A stretch of 64,000 nt of DNA, taken from positions 295,267-359,266 of the forward strand of contig JTDE01000149.1 in the NCBI GenBank assembly GCA_014338405.1. Direction: 5' to 3'. The notes under the pieces were generated by a model. The model saw only the letters and a program-made list of their open reading frames with translations. It searched no databases and was not told the origin of the DNA. Below are positions 60,601-63,700 of the stretch, piece after piece. The DNA is from Paragonimus skrjabini miyazakii. Lineage: Eukaryota > Platyhelminthes > Trematoda > Plagiorchiida > Troglotrematidae. Both the position numbers and the translations under genes were made by a program. Every line of letters begins with the position of its first letter. Within the stretch, counting starts at the first letter, position 1.

Positions 60601-60790
60601 GTTTTTATTGTTCTTTTCAGAAATGGCAGTATTTCGTTGACTGGGGGAACTGTTTTTTGCTTGCATTCTATGTGTTAATGGAAACCAATGTGTTGCTCAA
60701 CTTGTTTGGTCCGCACGGTCCTCATGGTGTGGCTCTTTCCGTGGTGGTCATGTTTATTTCATGGTTCAATTTCCTTCTTCAACTCACACA
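1744..60790 (+). CDS. TRPA1: TRPA1-type ankyrin TRP channel gene (partial, multi-exon)
   Basis: Spliced gene for a transient receptor potential A channel, a tetrameric plasma-membrane cation channel that senses electrophiles, heat or other noxious cues in animals. Recognised exons: 1744-2118, 7139-7366, 14541-14744, 22488-22822, 25425-25539, 31073-31239, 31980-32064, 34874-34930, 35813-35887, 40697-40767, 49085-49192, 60621-60790; candidate exons 42022-42118, 43582-43626 and 45050-45106 would fill the S1 region. All junctions keep one reading frame. About eleven ankyrin repeats (TPLHxAA-type cores) lead into a linker, a segment matching TRPA1 before S1 (REELLIHPLCSAYLQMK), S2 and S3-S4. The ankyrin number and the pre-S1 segment separate it from TRPC, TRPV and TRPN. 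The N-terminus and the pore-to-C-terminus portion are outside the window or undetected. Flatworm TRPA1 is known from schistosomes. Confidence 0.85.
2119..7138. other. TRPA1 intron, about 5.0 kb, no recognised gene
   Basis: Canonical GT (gtacgt) to AG (ttcctccag). Only short ORFs are present. The longest, 4992-5432 (146 codons, +), matches no family I recognise and has no flanking splice or polyadenylation logic. A GC-richer patch at about 2390-2530 looks like an old dispersed repeat but I could not classify it. Confidence 0.6.
7139..7366 (+). CDS. TRPA1: TRPA1 exon: two ankyrin repeats
   Basis: Exon of 76 codons, phase 0 at both ends; acceptor tttttcctccag, donor gtaagt. A second AG ten codons downstream is less likely because starting at 7139 restores the helix VKICLLQRAD across the junction. 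Two canonical repeat cores are visible: GQIPLHFACARGDLDCVKLM and GRTPMHVAAMHNSIEVIDYL. The second is completed by the next exon, which begins GAELN, giving the usual VSQGAELN loop. It belongs to the ankyrin stack that forms the cytoplasmic N-terminal arm of the channel. Confidence 0.9.
9553..9668 (-). mobile_element. tRNA-derived SINE copy, degenerate
   Basis: On the - strand this carries the family layout seen at 28905-29060: a short non-tRNA head (gaaatttcaaagct), an A-box-like tagct.ag segment, a middle part with gctgtttct, and a B-box-like GGTTCGAGTTC segment, then gccaaagctcggatttttc. Several box positions are mutated, so it is an old copy. It abuts the TA microsatellite at 9670 and lies head to head with the copy at 9824-9970. 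Confidence 0.6.
9670..9696. repeat. (TA)n microsatellite
   Basis: An uninterrupted run of about thirteen TA units between the two oppositely oriented SINE copies. The ORFs read through it with YIYIYI strings are artefacts. Confidence 0.95.
9824..9970 (+). mobile_element. tRNA-derived SINE copy, degenerate
   Basis: Contains the family head (gtccaaatgtgaaattcccg then gagctc), an A box (tagctcagatgg), the middle ctgctgtttctgatg, a damaged B box (tgattagaatcc) and the tail cagccgaaatccatattttt. It aligns along its length with the cleaner copy at 28905-29060. RNA polymerase III transcription of this copy is doubtful because the B box has lost its TTCGA core. Confidence 0.75.
14541..14744 (+). CDS. 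TRPA1: TRPA1 exon: ankyrin repeats
   Basis: Exon of 68 codons, phase 0 at both ends; strong acceptor (T-run then cag) and donor gtaagt. It starts GAELNPSD, closing the repeat begun in the previous exon, then a repeat core HFTPLLLACAKGAIKSCIYL followed by ELGADLTTCDEFGRN. In vertebrate TRPA1 the same place reads close to TPLLLA-SRGAWK and the following DxxGRN, so this exon anchors the family assignment well. The last part (LMMLLFSGAGKSRELIPTL) is a divergent repeat; its GAGKS is a chance P-loop lookalike. Confidence 0.9.
15340..16547 (+). mobile_element. RTE-type non-LTR retrotransposon, 3' part
   Basis: Decayed copy of the 3' half of an RTE-like LINE, of the same family as the - strand copy at 36691-39245. 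Visible in order: RT motif C (NLDYVDDK near 15440), a KCKVHLQ segment, LEALDRFVHLGSY, then LLYGCET and a C-terminal DINRLQVFVHRGLRS block. It ends at 16532-16547 in a short (ATG)n tract, the usual 3' end of RTE elements. Several stops and frameshifts separate the parts, so it encodes no working protein. It lacks the endonuclease and the RT fingers, as expected of 5' truncation during target-primed reverse transcription. Confidence 0.8.
15824..16096 (+). pseudogene. RTE reverse transcriptase C-terminal fragment
   Basis: Open for 90 codons in the frame of the RTE C-terminal domain: NDINRLQVFVHRGLRSVDHI, then a tryptophan-rich turn, SLHELRRLRHVLGI and a final ECDVDG block. This corresponds to the part of the related copy at 37184-37300 reading VEDVNRFQVCEHRCL. 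It is separated from the YVDD core by stops and a frameshift, hence pseudogene. No splice sites or promoter tie it to the host gene. Confidence 0.75.
17711..18095 (+). repeat. Gypsy LTR, + orientation
   Basis: About 385 bases starting TG and ending ACAACA, aligning end to end with the complement of 19268-19647. A TATA-like box (tatataaatac near 17865) is matched by tataagtac in the other copy, so it is probably the LTR core promoter. Immediately downstream, actggcgactg could be the start of the primer-binding leader, followed by gag-like sequence. Identity between the two copies looks near 60-70 percent by eye, so both are old. Confidence 0.75.
18139..19060 (+). pseudogene. Gypsy gag-like remnant
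   Basis: Read in fragments over several frames, this has a Gln-rich start (QTLFQQQQKQ), then stretches reminiscent of Gypsy gag (FDETT-like, NREYE-like) and, near 18930-19020, a C/H-rich patch consistent with an eroded zinc knuckle. Multiple stops make it non-coding. The assignment rests on position between LTR and protease and on these weak resemblances. Confidence 0.55.
19268..19647 (-). repeat. Inverted Gypsy LTR inside the Gypsy element
   Basis: The complement of this interval aligns with the LTR at 17711-18095 along its full length, including the TATA-like box and the ACAACA end. It sits between the gag remnant and the protease remnant. Sequence next to its 3' end lacks the actggcgac leader, so it behaves as a solo LTR or as the product of a rearrangement rather than as part of a second full element. 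I could not see a clean target-site duplication. Confidence 0.7.
19870..21450 (+). pseudogene. Gypsy pol remnant (protease, RT, RNase H)
   Basis: Protease: VQLDTASDIILTS, with the catalytic Asp in D-T-A, near 19893-19930. RT: an intact-looking 94-codon piece at 20277-20561 contains FEQELERLQKAGVIEPV, WATPIVVVKKANGTIRLC and the following DYS, typical of Gypsy RT domain 1-2; motif A (FATLDLAEAYLQL) follows in a shifted frame and YLDD at 20766. RNase H: ADASNYGKGAV near 21196 and the SDHKPLL segment near 21390. At least several stops and shifts lie between these blocks, so no functional polyprotein is encoded. Confidence 0.85.
22488..22822 (+). CDS. TRPA1: TRPA1 exon: three ankyrin repeats
   Basis: Exon of 335 bases entering in phase 0 and leaving with two bases (AG) of a split codon; acceptor tttcctttcag, donor gtaggt. 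Repeat cores: GCTYMHVAARLGLRVAINYG, RSTPLHSAARFGRLNICAQM and GRLPVHLAAQYGHNRVLELF. The split codon is completed by G of the next exon to give Arg, reading CIQRRCRQGNTTLHYAA, which is the expected spacing between repeats. An in-frame ATG at 22377 lies before the acceptor and is intronic. Confidence 0.92.
22823..25424. other. TRPA1 intron, about 2.6 kb, nothing recognised
   Basis: GT (gtaggt) to AG (tttcctcatag). Only short, unrelated ORFs on both strands and AT-rich sequence; no mobile element was recognised. Confidence 0.7.
25425..25539 (+). CDS. TRPA1: TRPA1 exon: ankyrin repeat
   Basis: Exon of 115 bases; its first G completes the Arg codon split from the previous exon and it leaves in phase 0 before gtaagt. 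The encoded repeat is GNTTLHYAAMSGNPATCALI, then NPSLLNETNHNG, leading into STALHFAA of the next exon. A nearby alternative AG at 25433-25434 would shift the frame, so 25425 is preferred. In TRPA1 the equivalent place (GNTxLHxAAxxG then NxxG) lies in the last third of the ankyrin domain. Confidence 0.88.
25540..31072. other. TRPA1 intron, about 5.5 kb, with one SINE
   Basis: GT (gtaagt) to AG (tttccgtttcag). Holds the SINE at 28905-29060 and a triple decamer (aatgtatgtc repeats at about 28780-28804). The longest ORF, 26743-27177 (144 codons, +), is unassigned. The rest shows no gene. Confidence 0.65.
28905..29060 (+). mobile_element. tRNA-derived SINE, best-preserved copy
   Basis: A tRNA-like unit preceded by a roughly 55-base non-tRNA head. 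A box tagctcagctgg (28963-28974) and B box ggttcgaatcc (29015-29025) match the Pol III consensus. The acceptor-stem halves GGCTTCG and CGAAGTC pair (one G-T), the D stem GCTC/GAGC and the T stem GCTGG/CCAGC pair with loop TTCGAAT, while the anticodon region is irregular and the variable part long. It is therefore a SINE rather than a working tRNA gene. Related copies: 9553-9668, 9824-9970, 31466-31611, 31768-31860 and 40395-40550. Confidence 0.85.
31073..31239 (+). CDS. TRPA1: TRPA1 exon: last ankyrin repeats
   Basis: Exon of 167 bases, phase 0 in, two bases out (CG, completed by A to Arg); acceptor tttccgtttcag, donor gtatgt. Encodes STALHFAAMYKNAEVIEYLL, then GAKVLPDRHGTYFTTLSLQ and KNYIASKVIAVHRR. 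The last block corresponds to the degenerate final repeat of TRPA1, where a GxxFLDxAIxxKxxxVAxAIxxHxRW-type pattern is usual. An internal GT at 31167 is rejected because it would bring a stop in the next exon. Confidence 0.88.
31466..31611 (-). mobile_element. tRNA-derived SINE, antisense to TRPA1
   Basis: On the - strand: head ending gtgaaatttgtgagcttccg, A box (tagttcagttgg), middle with cagattgtttctgttgccgg, intact B box (ggttcgaatcc) and a tail ending ccggtttttc. Overall well preserved and close to the copy at 28905-29060. Placed in the short intron between the last ankyrin exon and the linker exon. Confidence 0.82.
31768..31860 (-). mobile_element. tRNA-derived SINE, antisense, partial
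   Basis: On the - strand: A-box-like tagctcgtctgg, middle with aagctgtttccgtctc, B-box-like ggttcgagttc, then agcagaagtcg. It lacks a recognisable head. Same orientation as the neighbour at 31466-31611, about 160 bases away. Confidence 0.7.
31980..32064 (+). CDS. TRPA1: TRPA1 exon: post-ankyrin linker
   Basis: Exon of 85 bases; its first A completes the split Arg codon, then 28 codons, leaving in phase 0 before gtgagt. Encodes FPEIMEKLRNTEQCLLELII followed by RHQPNLCL. The Cys in EQCLLELI lines up with the reactive Cys that human TRPA1 numbering calls C621, and the one in PNLC lies within one residue of C633, by my recollected alignment. This is the linker that detects electrophiles in TRPA1. 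Confidence 0.82.
32065..34873. other. TRPA1 intron, about 2.8 kb, no gene seen
   Basis: GT (gtgagt) to AG (ctttttttctag). Complement of about 32690-32755 has an A-box-like tggtatagtgagcaac and may be an eroded tRNA-like repeat, not certain enough to call. Nothing else assigned. Confidence 0.6.
34874..34930 (+). CDS. TRPA1: TRPA1 exon: linker
   Basis: Small exon of 19 codons, phase 0 at both ends; acceptor gctttttttctag, donor gtaagt. Encodes LLMDKRVKEVGLENDTLSG. It continues the linker after PNLCL and joins smoothly to TKFDFTLLQ. The position of human C641 (LLDFC) falls on or next to K/R here. Its short length and sharp splice sites, together with phase agreement on both sides, support it despite limited sequence conservation. 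Confidence 0.78.
34931..35812. other. TRPA1 intron, about 0.9 kb, nothing recognised
   Basis: GT (gtaagt) to AG (cctggattgcag). AT-rich, no element or gene recognised. Confidence 0.7.
35813..35887 (+). CDS. TRPA1: TRPA1 exon: pre-S1 region
   Basis: Exon of 25 codons, phase 0 at both ends; donor gtcagt. Encodes TKFDFTLLQPPPHATRPK and then SPLGLIK. In vertebrate TRPA1 the matching place reads YNFKYLQCPLEF, so F-x-x-LQ-x-P is kept while the Cys called C665 in human numbering is Pro here. The Pro-rich stretch after it is longer than I expect. The family match is good only in combination with the neighbouring exons. Confidence 0.78.
36691..36706. repeat. RTE terminal trinucleotide tract
   Basis: catcat repeats, the 3' end of the - strand RTE copy; the + copy ends equivalently in gatgat at 16532-16547. 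Confidence 0.85.
37184..37687 (-). pseudogene. RTE reverse transcriptase, motif C to C-terminal domain
   Basis: 167 open codons starting NLLPGGRLTDLDYVDDKVLL (motif C YVDD), followed by the FAASKCKVLLQDC block, EVVDRFVCLGSC, a Gly run (CCG microsatellite at about 37421-37435), KARAVFANLRHLWRQKGISL and VYQTTVRAVLLYGSETW. The protein would continue past 37184 after another break. The Gly run looks like a local microsatellite expansion. Confidence 0.9.
37703..37984 (-). pseudogene. RTE reverse transcriptase, motifs A and B
   Basis: 93 open codons. Motif A, FLDYKYVFDSVNR, has the first catalytic Asp; motif B is GVRKGCPLSPFLFHFVMDEI. It ends at ENCLR and continues after a shift in the next segment. 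The preserved catalytic residues suggest relatively modest decay in this part. Confidence 0.9.
38057..38650 (-). pseudogene. RTE reverse transcriptase fingers
   Basis: 197 open codons. Recognisable are RATGSWRPFVNEAI, the DGTLI and HFESQFSWPP segments, ALKRNTAAGSGDLVPALF (RT block 1), then WGHAIIVLIFKKGVRSSCEN and ILTQGITRVLASIILRRL (block 2). The wording KKGxRSSCxNxR is characteristic of RTE elements in flatworms. A frameshift before 37984 separates it from motif A. Confidence 0.88.
38690..39043 (-). pseudogene. RTE endonuclease-RT linker fragment
   Basis: 117 open codons beginning NSDLALVRCRFVLNFAGQRP. This matches the end of RTE endonucleases, which normally carry the catalytic SDH followed by LVR; here His is replaced by Leu, so the endonuclease active site would be lost. 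The rest (EKSLEFLEARRNIP) is the connecting region before the RT. Continues, after a frameshift or stop near 38690-38650, into the next segment. Confidence 0.75.
40395..40550 (+). mobile_element. tRNA-derived SINE, degenerate
   Basis: Family head (gaagttcccagtctcttggc) followed by an eroded A box (tatagttcgactgg), a middle gatccttgtcactgtttcg, a damaged B region and the tail ccgaagcccagatttttatt. Order and spacing follow the 28905-29060 copy. Both promoter boxes carry substitutions. Confidence 0.65.
40697..40767 (+). CDS. TRPA1: TRPA1 exon: segment before S1
   Basis: Exon of 71 bases, phase 0 in, two bases (TG) out; acceptor tctttatttcag, donor gtacgt. Encodes LMVQLKREELLIHPLCSAYL then QMK. 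This is the best family signature in the window: vertebrate TRPA1 has RIELLNHPVCKEYLLMKW at this place. The Cys in HPLC corresponds to human C703 and the Lys in QMK to K710, one of the residues reported to react with electrophiles. The split last codon would be Trp if the next exon starts with G, or Cys if it starts with T as in the candidate at 42022. Confidence 0.9.
40768..42021. other. TRPA1 intron before the candidate S1 exon
   Basis: Starts gtacgt. No mobile element recognised. The ORF at 41340-41585 lacks a family match. Confidence 0.45.
42022..42118 (+). CDS. TRPA1: Candidate TRPA1 exon for S1
   Basis: Predicted from fit, not certain. After acceptor gctttttaacag, the first T would complete TG from the previous exon (Cys), then 32 codons to a phase-0 end before gtaaaa. 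The peptide FDMEHIFLIFSYLFITTTSK is hydrophobic and in register with S1 of TRPA1, which begins about ten residues after the LMKW motif. Against it: the Trp of MKW would be Cys, the donor is weak, and the surrounding sequence is AT-rich with other open frames. Confidence 0.38.
42119..43581. other. Putative TRPA1 intron, nothing recognised
   Basis: No gene or repeat recognised; contains an A-run at 42120-42130. Whether it is a separate intron depends on the candidate exons on both sides. Confidence 0.35.
43582..43626 (+). CDS. TRPA1: Candidate TRPA1 micro-exon (S1-S2 loop)
   Basis: 45 bases between acceptor acgtgtttcag and a perfect donor AAG|gtaagt, phase 0 at both ends, encoding QNCRTPVTRIYVPIK. 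It fits the reading frame between the candidate S1 exon and the candidate at 45050, in a loop that is variable in TRPA1. There is no conserved motif to confirm it; the support is splice sites and phase only. Confidence 0.28.
43627..45049. other. Putative TRPA1 intron with an ATTCA/AAAC-rich repeat
   Basis: Contains the simple repeat at 44055-44118; no gene recognised. Confidence 0.4.
44055..44118. repeat. Imperfect tandem repeat of attcattattcaaac-like units
   Basis: Four to five imperfect units built from attca, ttcaaac and acaaacattc. The ORF running over it (IHYSNIHIQTNIHSQT) is produced by the repeat. Confidence 0.75.
45050..45106 (+). CDS. TRPA1: Candidate TRPA1 exon (S1-S2 loop)
   Basis: 57 bases, phase 0 at both ends, between acceptor tattttacccttcag and donor gtgagt. 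Encodes QMPLAVNYEEPETKFCIDT. Composition is protein-like, splice sites are good and the phase matches the S2 exon at 49085. The loop between S1 and S2 in TRPA1 is poorly conserved, so sequence similarity cannot decide it. Confidence 0.42.
45107..49084. other. TRPA1 intron, about 4.0 kb, with an antisense RT fragment
   Basis: GT (gtgagt) to AG (atccttttcag). Contains the RTE-like fragment at 47230-47925. A segment after acceptor ttctcctacag at about 48393 is open in only one frame (IDQLAKHISYINFNAALFY) but no donor gives a consistent join, so it is not called. Nothing else recognised. Confidence 0.55.
47230..47925 (-). mobile_element. RTE-like LINE fragment, antisense
   Basis: On the - strand: FLLGTKLTEMEYADDYDLFN, where YADD (47753-47764) is RT motif C, then after a frameshift VDSVAYPSNTIWSV, HAAFAVAHHLWHR and a TERKG segment that matches the KARAAFAxLxHLWxR...KG block of RTE elements, and further LKGRVYNA-like sequence. 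It differs from the YVDD family of the other two copies, so it is a second RTE-type lineage. Frameshifts and missing ends make it non-functional. Confidence 0.7.
49085..49192 (+). CDS. TRPA1: TRPA1 exon: S2 transmembrane segment
   Basis: Exon of 36 codons after acceptor atccttttcag. Encodes IYTSRARSPSNKTILTFIL, then IVVAIHMCLKGLQIFYQ. The hydrophobic run followed by K-x-x-QIFxQ matches S2 of TRPA1 (CKEAGQIFQQ in vertebrates). It ends CAG followed by gcaagt, a consensus GC-type donor; reading to the next GT (49206) would put a stop in the following exon. Joined to 60621 it reads QIFYQKWQYFVDWGN. Confidence 0.83.
49791..50062 (-). repeat. Dispersed repeat, left copy of an inverted pair
   Basis: The complement of this interval aligns with 55056-55320 at roughly 80 percent by eye: shared blocks include gatgatgaccggtcctgtg, gtgcgcaaca.gccctt, ctctgcactgtat and ctccctttacatgtttcaac. 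It contains 11 bases near a ggtga doublet that the other copy lacks. Family unknown; it resembles dispersed trematode repeats that throw up spurious ORFs. Confidence 0.8.
50561..51550 (-). pseudogene. R2-like ORF part 3: CCHC knuckle and restriction-like endonuclease
   Basis: 329 codons, of which those after about residue 11 are in the true frame: TPIRLGGLGIPSL, then C156-x3-C160-x7-H168-x4-C173 (CRGNCGQPESLAHILQSC), then a PD-(D/E)xK endonuclease with KPDVIVV at 216-222, LDVSIVDD with D231 and lysines at 247 and 250. This is the R2 arrangement of CCHC followed by RLE, which nicks the target site. It ends with a proper stop before the 3' UTR. Confidence 0.92.
51372..52286 (-). pseudogene. R2-like ORF part 2: RT motifs B to thumb
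   Basis: Real coding starts at about 52105 with GDPLSPLLFIMAMDEVLEL (motif B end), then FAYADDLILLAEN (motif C, catalytic YADD), LKINTQKTKLM, TVTYLGIPFTWKGEAF and the thumb ending VRQWLRLPKDT. The codons before 52105 and after about 51520 in this frame are shadows. A second one-base shift near 51515-51525 moves the reading to part 3. No internal stop is seen in the coding part. Confidence 0.92.
51980..53680 (-). pseudogene. R2-like ORF part 1: zinc fingers, Myb-like, RT fingers and motif A
   Basis: 566 open codons; the frame is open upstream to about 53745 with no ATG, and 53680 is GTG, in line with R2 proteins whose start is not a clear AUG. Zinc finger 1: C16, C19, H32, H36; zinc finger 2: C56, C59, H72, H77. 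A Myb-like segment spans about residues 93-145 (NWSQQES to TRLYALNW). RT follows: NTAPGLDKLLPKHLK, SRITLVPKVNNPS, ELRPIAVSSTLIRCFHKIL and motif A AAFIDVSKAFDSI. Near 52105 motif B loses its frame by one base (GVRR then ATHC), and the downstream sequence resumes in another frame. Confidence 0.92.
53768..53844 (-). ncRNA. HDV-like self-cleaving ribozyme at the R2-like 5' end
   Basis: Read on the - strand from 53844. P1: GTCGGC(G) pairs with (T)GCCGAC at 53816-53810. P2: GCTGAAC (53836-53830) pairs with GTTCAGC (53774-53768). P3: CAC/GTG around loop CTCCTC-like bases. After P1 comes TGGGC, supplying the G pair for P1.1. P4: GGTC with GACC, extended by GGT/ACC and capped by GCAA. J4/2 reads GGCTAAGT, with the expected catalytic C at 53780. 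All elements are in the order of the nested double pseudoknot. Known R2 elements use such a ribozyme to free their 5' end from the co-transcript; cleavage is predicted just before G 53844. Confidence 0.92.
54272..54560 (+). mobile_element. Penelope-like element RT fragment
   Basis: In one + frame: FCQRYVDDLIVFTQYQEMVE, a stop, LDYSHANVVLTSEFETEDK and LIFLDFSIKRREHS, then CRVVRRQSTCSG. The chain YVDD, LDxxHxNxxxTxExExDxxLxFLDxxIxR and VxRKxTxxG is that of Penelope-like reverse transcriptases. YVDD lies at 54316-54327. One stop interrupts it, and no GIY-YIG domain was found. It lies 400 bases outside the R2-like 5' end, on the opposite strand. Confidence 0.72.
55056..55320 (+). repeat. Dispersed repeat, right copy of an inverted pair
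   Basis: Aligns with the complement of 49791-50062. Similarity begins around aaacacttgatgatgaccgg and ends at atgtttcaactgatatgtac. It lies about 500 bases downstream of the Penelope-like fragment in the same orientation, whereas the left copy lies downstream of the R2-like element in its orientation. Function unknown. Confidence 0.8.
58845..58925 (-). repeat. Possible second tRNA-like SINE
   Basis: On the - strand tggtatagtgaataagtgac resembles an A box and gcgttcgattctc a B box, with near-tRNA spacing. It differs in sequence from the SINE family elsewhere in the window. Only the boxes support it. Confidence 0.35.
59625..59690. repeat. GT/GC-rich simple repeat
   Basis: Alternating purine-pyrimidine run of gtgtgcgtatgcg-type units. 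The - strand ORF with HTHTH strings is a by-product of it. Such tracts can adopt Z-DNA. Confidence 0.85.
60621..60790 (+). CDS. TRPA1: TRPA1 exon: S3 and start of S4
   Basis: Exon of 170 bases, phase 0 in, two bases (CA) out; acceptor tgttcttttcag, donor gtaagt. Encodes KWQYFVDWGNCFLLAFYVLM, then NLFGPHGPHG and ALSVVVMFISWFNFLLQL. The first part corresponds to S3 (YFxDxxNxLEWxxY...) and the last to the S3-S4 turn and S4 of TRPA1 (A-x-x-WxNxLLYLQRF). Joining CA to a following exon would give Gln or His before the expected RF. Exons for S5, pore, S6 and the C-terminus were not found before 64000. Confidence 0.9.
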
Positions 60791-63700
60791 GTAAGTTGTA
60801 TTTGAAATTGGTATTATAATCCAAAAAAAAGGTTGAGGGAAATTTATGAAAGCGTTTCATTCGCGAATAAGAGAGATCATCACAACAAATAAACCAATTA
60901 AAAATTCGATATTCCTAGGATGCAAGACGTGAATCGAAACAAAATTATGCACGTAACAGGTCGTCAGCCAATGGTACAAAAACAGAGGCATACAGTGAAT
61001 CCCACACCGTTCGTCCGACAGAAGGATCAGATGCGAAAATGGAACCAGAACCGAAATACAAATAATAGACTAAACACTTAACTCTGTTTAACACAAGCCT
61101 GCAAGAAAAGACTATTTTGTCATATATTCAAAACACACAAATCGAATAATCAGCAAGTAGCTTAAGCGGAAAACAAGAAATAAAGGTTCTGTTAACAGCA
61201 TAAAAGAATTAACTGTAGGCATAATGAATTTAAAAGCTATCGAATGGTTTCAAATTGAATTCGATACTGGAATCACCGGTGTGTTTACAATTTCTGAGCA
61301 AGCAAATTTCTTTCAAAAATTTACATAATGCAGGTTGGCTCAGCTAGTCTGATGAAATTTCTGAGTCAGAAATGAAACGTCATCAGTAAGCCAAATTACC
61401 GACTGTTCAAAAATTGTCCTGAAATTATGGACATTCAGTCGATCTTGGACGTGTGCCAACTAACACCTTGTCGTTTTCACTGGTAGTTCTCTTCCCCTCA
61501 CTTTCTTTTCTTCTGGTGACTTGGCTTTGCTTCTTTCGTTGTGGGTTTATGGAGGTTAAACAGCAGTAGCGACCACCGATATATCACTATCTATGATGAT
61601 AATGATGATCCCAACTGAGTACTTCGAAATGCACCACAGCCCTTAACAGACTGACACCGCCTGTAGCTGATCGCTATATGATAGATTTTTGTCGGTTGAC
61701 AAAATGCACAAAGCGATATTCATTTAACACATTATTTCTGCTGGTTATAAACTGCGGCGCTCGGGATTGTGAAAGGCTTATATTTGTAGTAGTCTTTTAC
61801 GACTGTCAAACGACGGAATTGGCACAACAAATACACCTCCCAGCCGCTCCTACCTTAGAGAAAACTATGAAGCTGGGCATTCGAATCGCATACAAGTGCA
61901 GGGGCATCTGGGTTGTTGGTTCTTAACAGAAGGTCGACCAGTACATCACAGAGCACATTCTTGATACTCTGTCAAGTACAGTCCGTTGGACCACTGTGCT
62001 GATAACCTCTAACCGATGCACGGAATCCGAAATCGTACAAGCGGAACTTCATTACGATCCACTCAAACAAGCCTAACACCGCACGGGAAATTACTACGGT
62101 ACCCAGCCCCGCTTAGTCCGAGAGCCCCAAATTCGGCATTAGCAAGGATCCTAGGGAATACGTTCCTAAATCAAAAATTACTTGAGTGTGAGGTCAACGG
62201 AATATCGTTTATAAAATCGTCGGTTCATGTTTTGAGGTTAGCGTATACTGACCTCCAAAGAACCCTCTCCATACCATTTTGCGAATATTGACTGGGTCAA
62301 TGTTTATCAGTTATCTCGACTTTAGAAAACATTTACTACTTGAAGGTACAGAAAGTGTATAAAAATGTGTGGGAAAGAGAGGTTGGGAGGCTGGCAATGG
62401 CCGGTTATTCTAACTTTTACGAAACCTGTACCTCCTGATATAGCTCTACTGTTTTGCCACTATAGGGTCTCGTTCTGAGCCCGTCATCGGAAGGTCTCAT
62501 CTGTTAGACAAAAAGAGATGGGATTGTCCTGGGATAATCTACACACAGCCAGTGGCCTAACAGTCGGACTCACTTGATAATGAGGAATATGCTTGGATCG
62601 AGCGCGTAGTAAACAAAACATAAATACTTGGTCTCGCTTACTGCCGTATGTAGTACAGAAAATCAAAATCATCTCAGCTTTTGAATGATACCGGAAGTTT
62701 TCGAACGTACTGGTTAACAAGTCAGCGATCGGAGTTATCTTTGTTTGAAATGACCTTTTAAACCTCATTCTTCCTTTTGTGTATGACAGAGGCGATGTGA
62801 CTATCAGAATAGTTTTGCTGCATGCTCACAAATTCGTCTCACCCTTAGATCACGCCTACACGGTCAATAACTCAGCACACAATCGTCTGACTGTAACTGC
62901 ATTCCGTCCGAAATTTCCCCGTGGATCCGACTGATTTTGTCGACCCCACTATCTAATCAGTGTACTCTTCCGGATCAACGCGATGCACACACCCGATCAC
63001 AATTTCAAGACAAGACAAACTCGCCAAAATTAAGATAAAGTAGACTTGACTATTAGAAAAGGAAAAAAATATTCGGATGAACAAGGTGGTTGAGTGTTTC
63101 TGTTGATTACGAGATCTATCGCTATTTCGAATGAATTTATAACTACTGTGAAAAATGGATTAACATAACTACGTCAGTCCAACGAATTTTGATCTCGTTA
63201 CTCCGATTTTCATATAACGCTGATTAACCTGGTACACACTGCGTTGACATACTTTTGTTAATGCAAACTACCCTTTTTTTTATCTGCATGGTCTTAGGAG
63301 CCCGTGCCATGGTGGAGACAGCAATTCCGTAGAAGAAATTTGGGATTATATTGATTAACTGATAAATTTACTGCAACCGTGTGAGAATGCCTCGCAAAAC
63401 TGTATATATTCTTCCCAAGCCGCTCTTACTTTACAGTTGGTCACCAGATAAAAATTTTCAAGGTGAGTTTGAAGGTTCTGAGCCTGGGATGCGAGAATGC
63501 ATTGTACGATAACGTGTTATTCTGGCGAGTGTAAGCATTCGACAATGTTAAACCATAGTTACTGGTTCCTCCCATCGTTCAAGATATGGCATTTGCTGCT
63601 GCCATCAAGTTCGTGGCAGTGTAGGTTCATATAAAAATGGTCCCATCCGTGTTTTTTTTAAATCGGCAAGTTCTGCAAACGTAGTTCTTGGAAGCACATT

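Larger units (their letters stand above)
49193..60620. other. TRPA1 intron, about 11.4 kb, GC-AG type
   Basis: Donor CAG|gcaagt, acceptor tgttcttttcag. Houses the R2-like element, the Penelope-like fragment and the inverted repeat pair. The stretches 55330-58840 and 59700-60620 show no gene; short ORFs there are unsupported. Confidence 0.75.
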
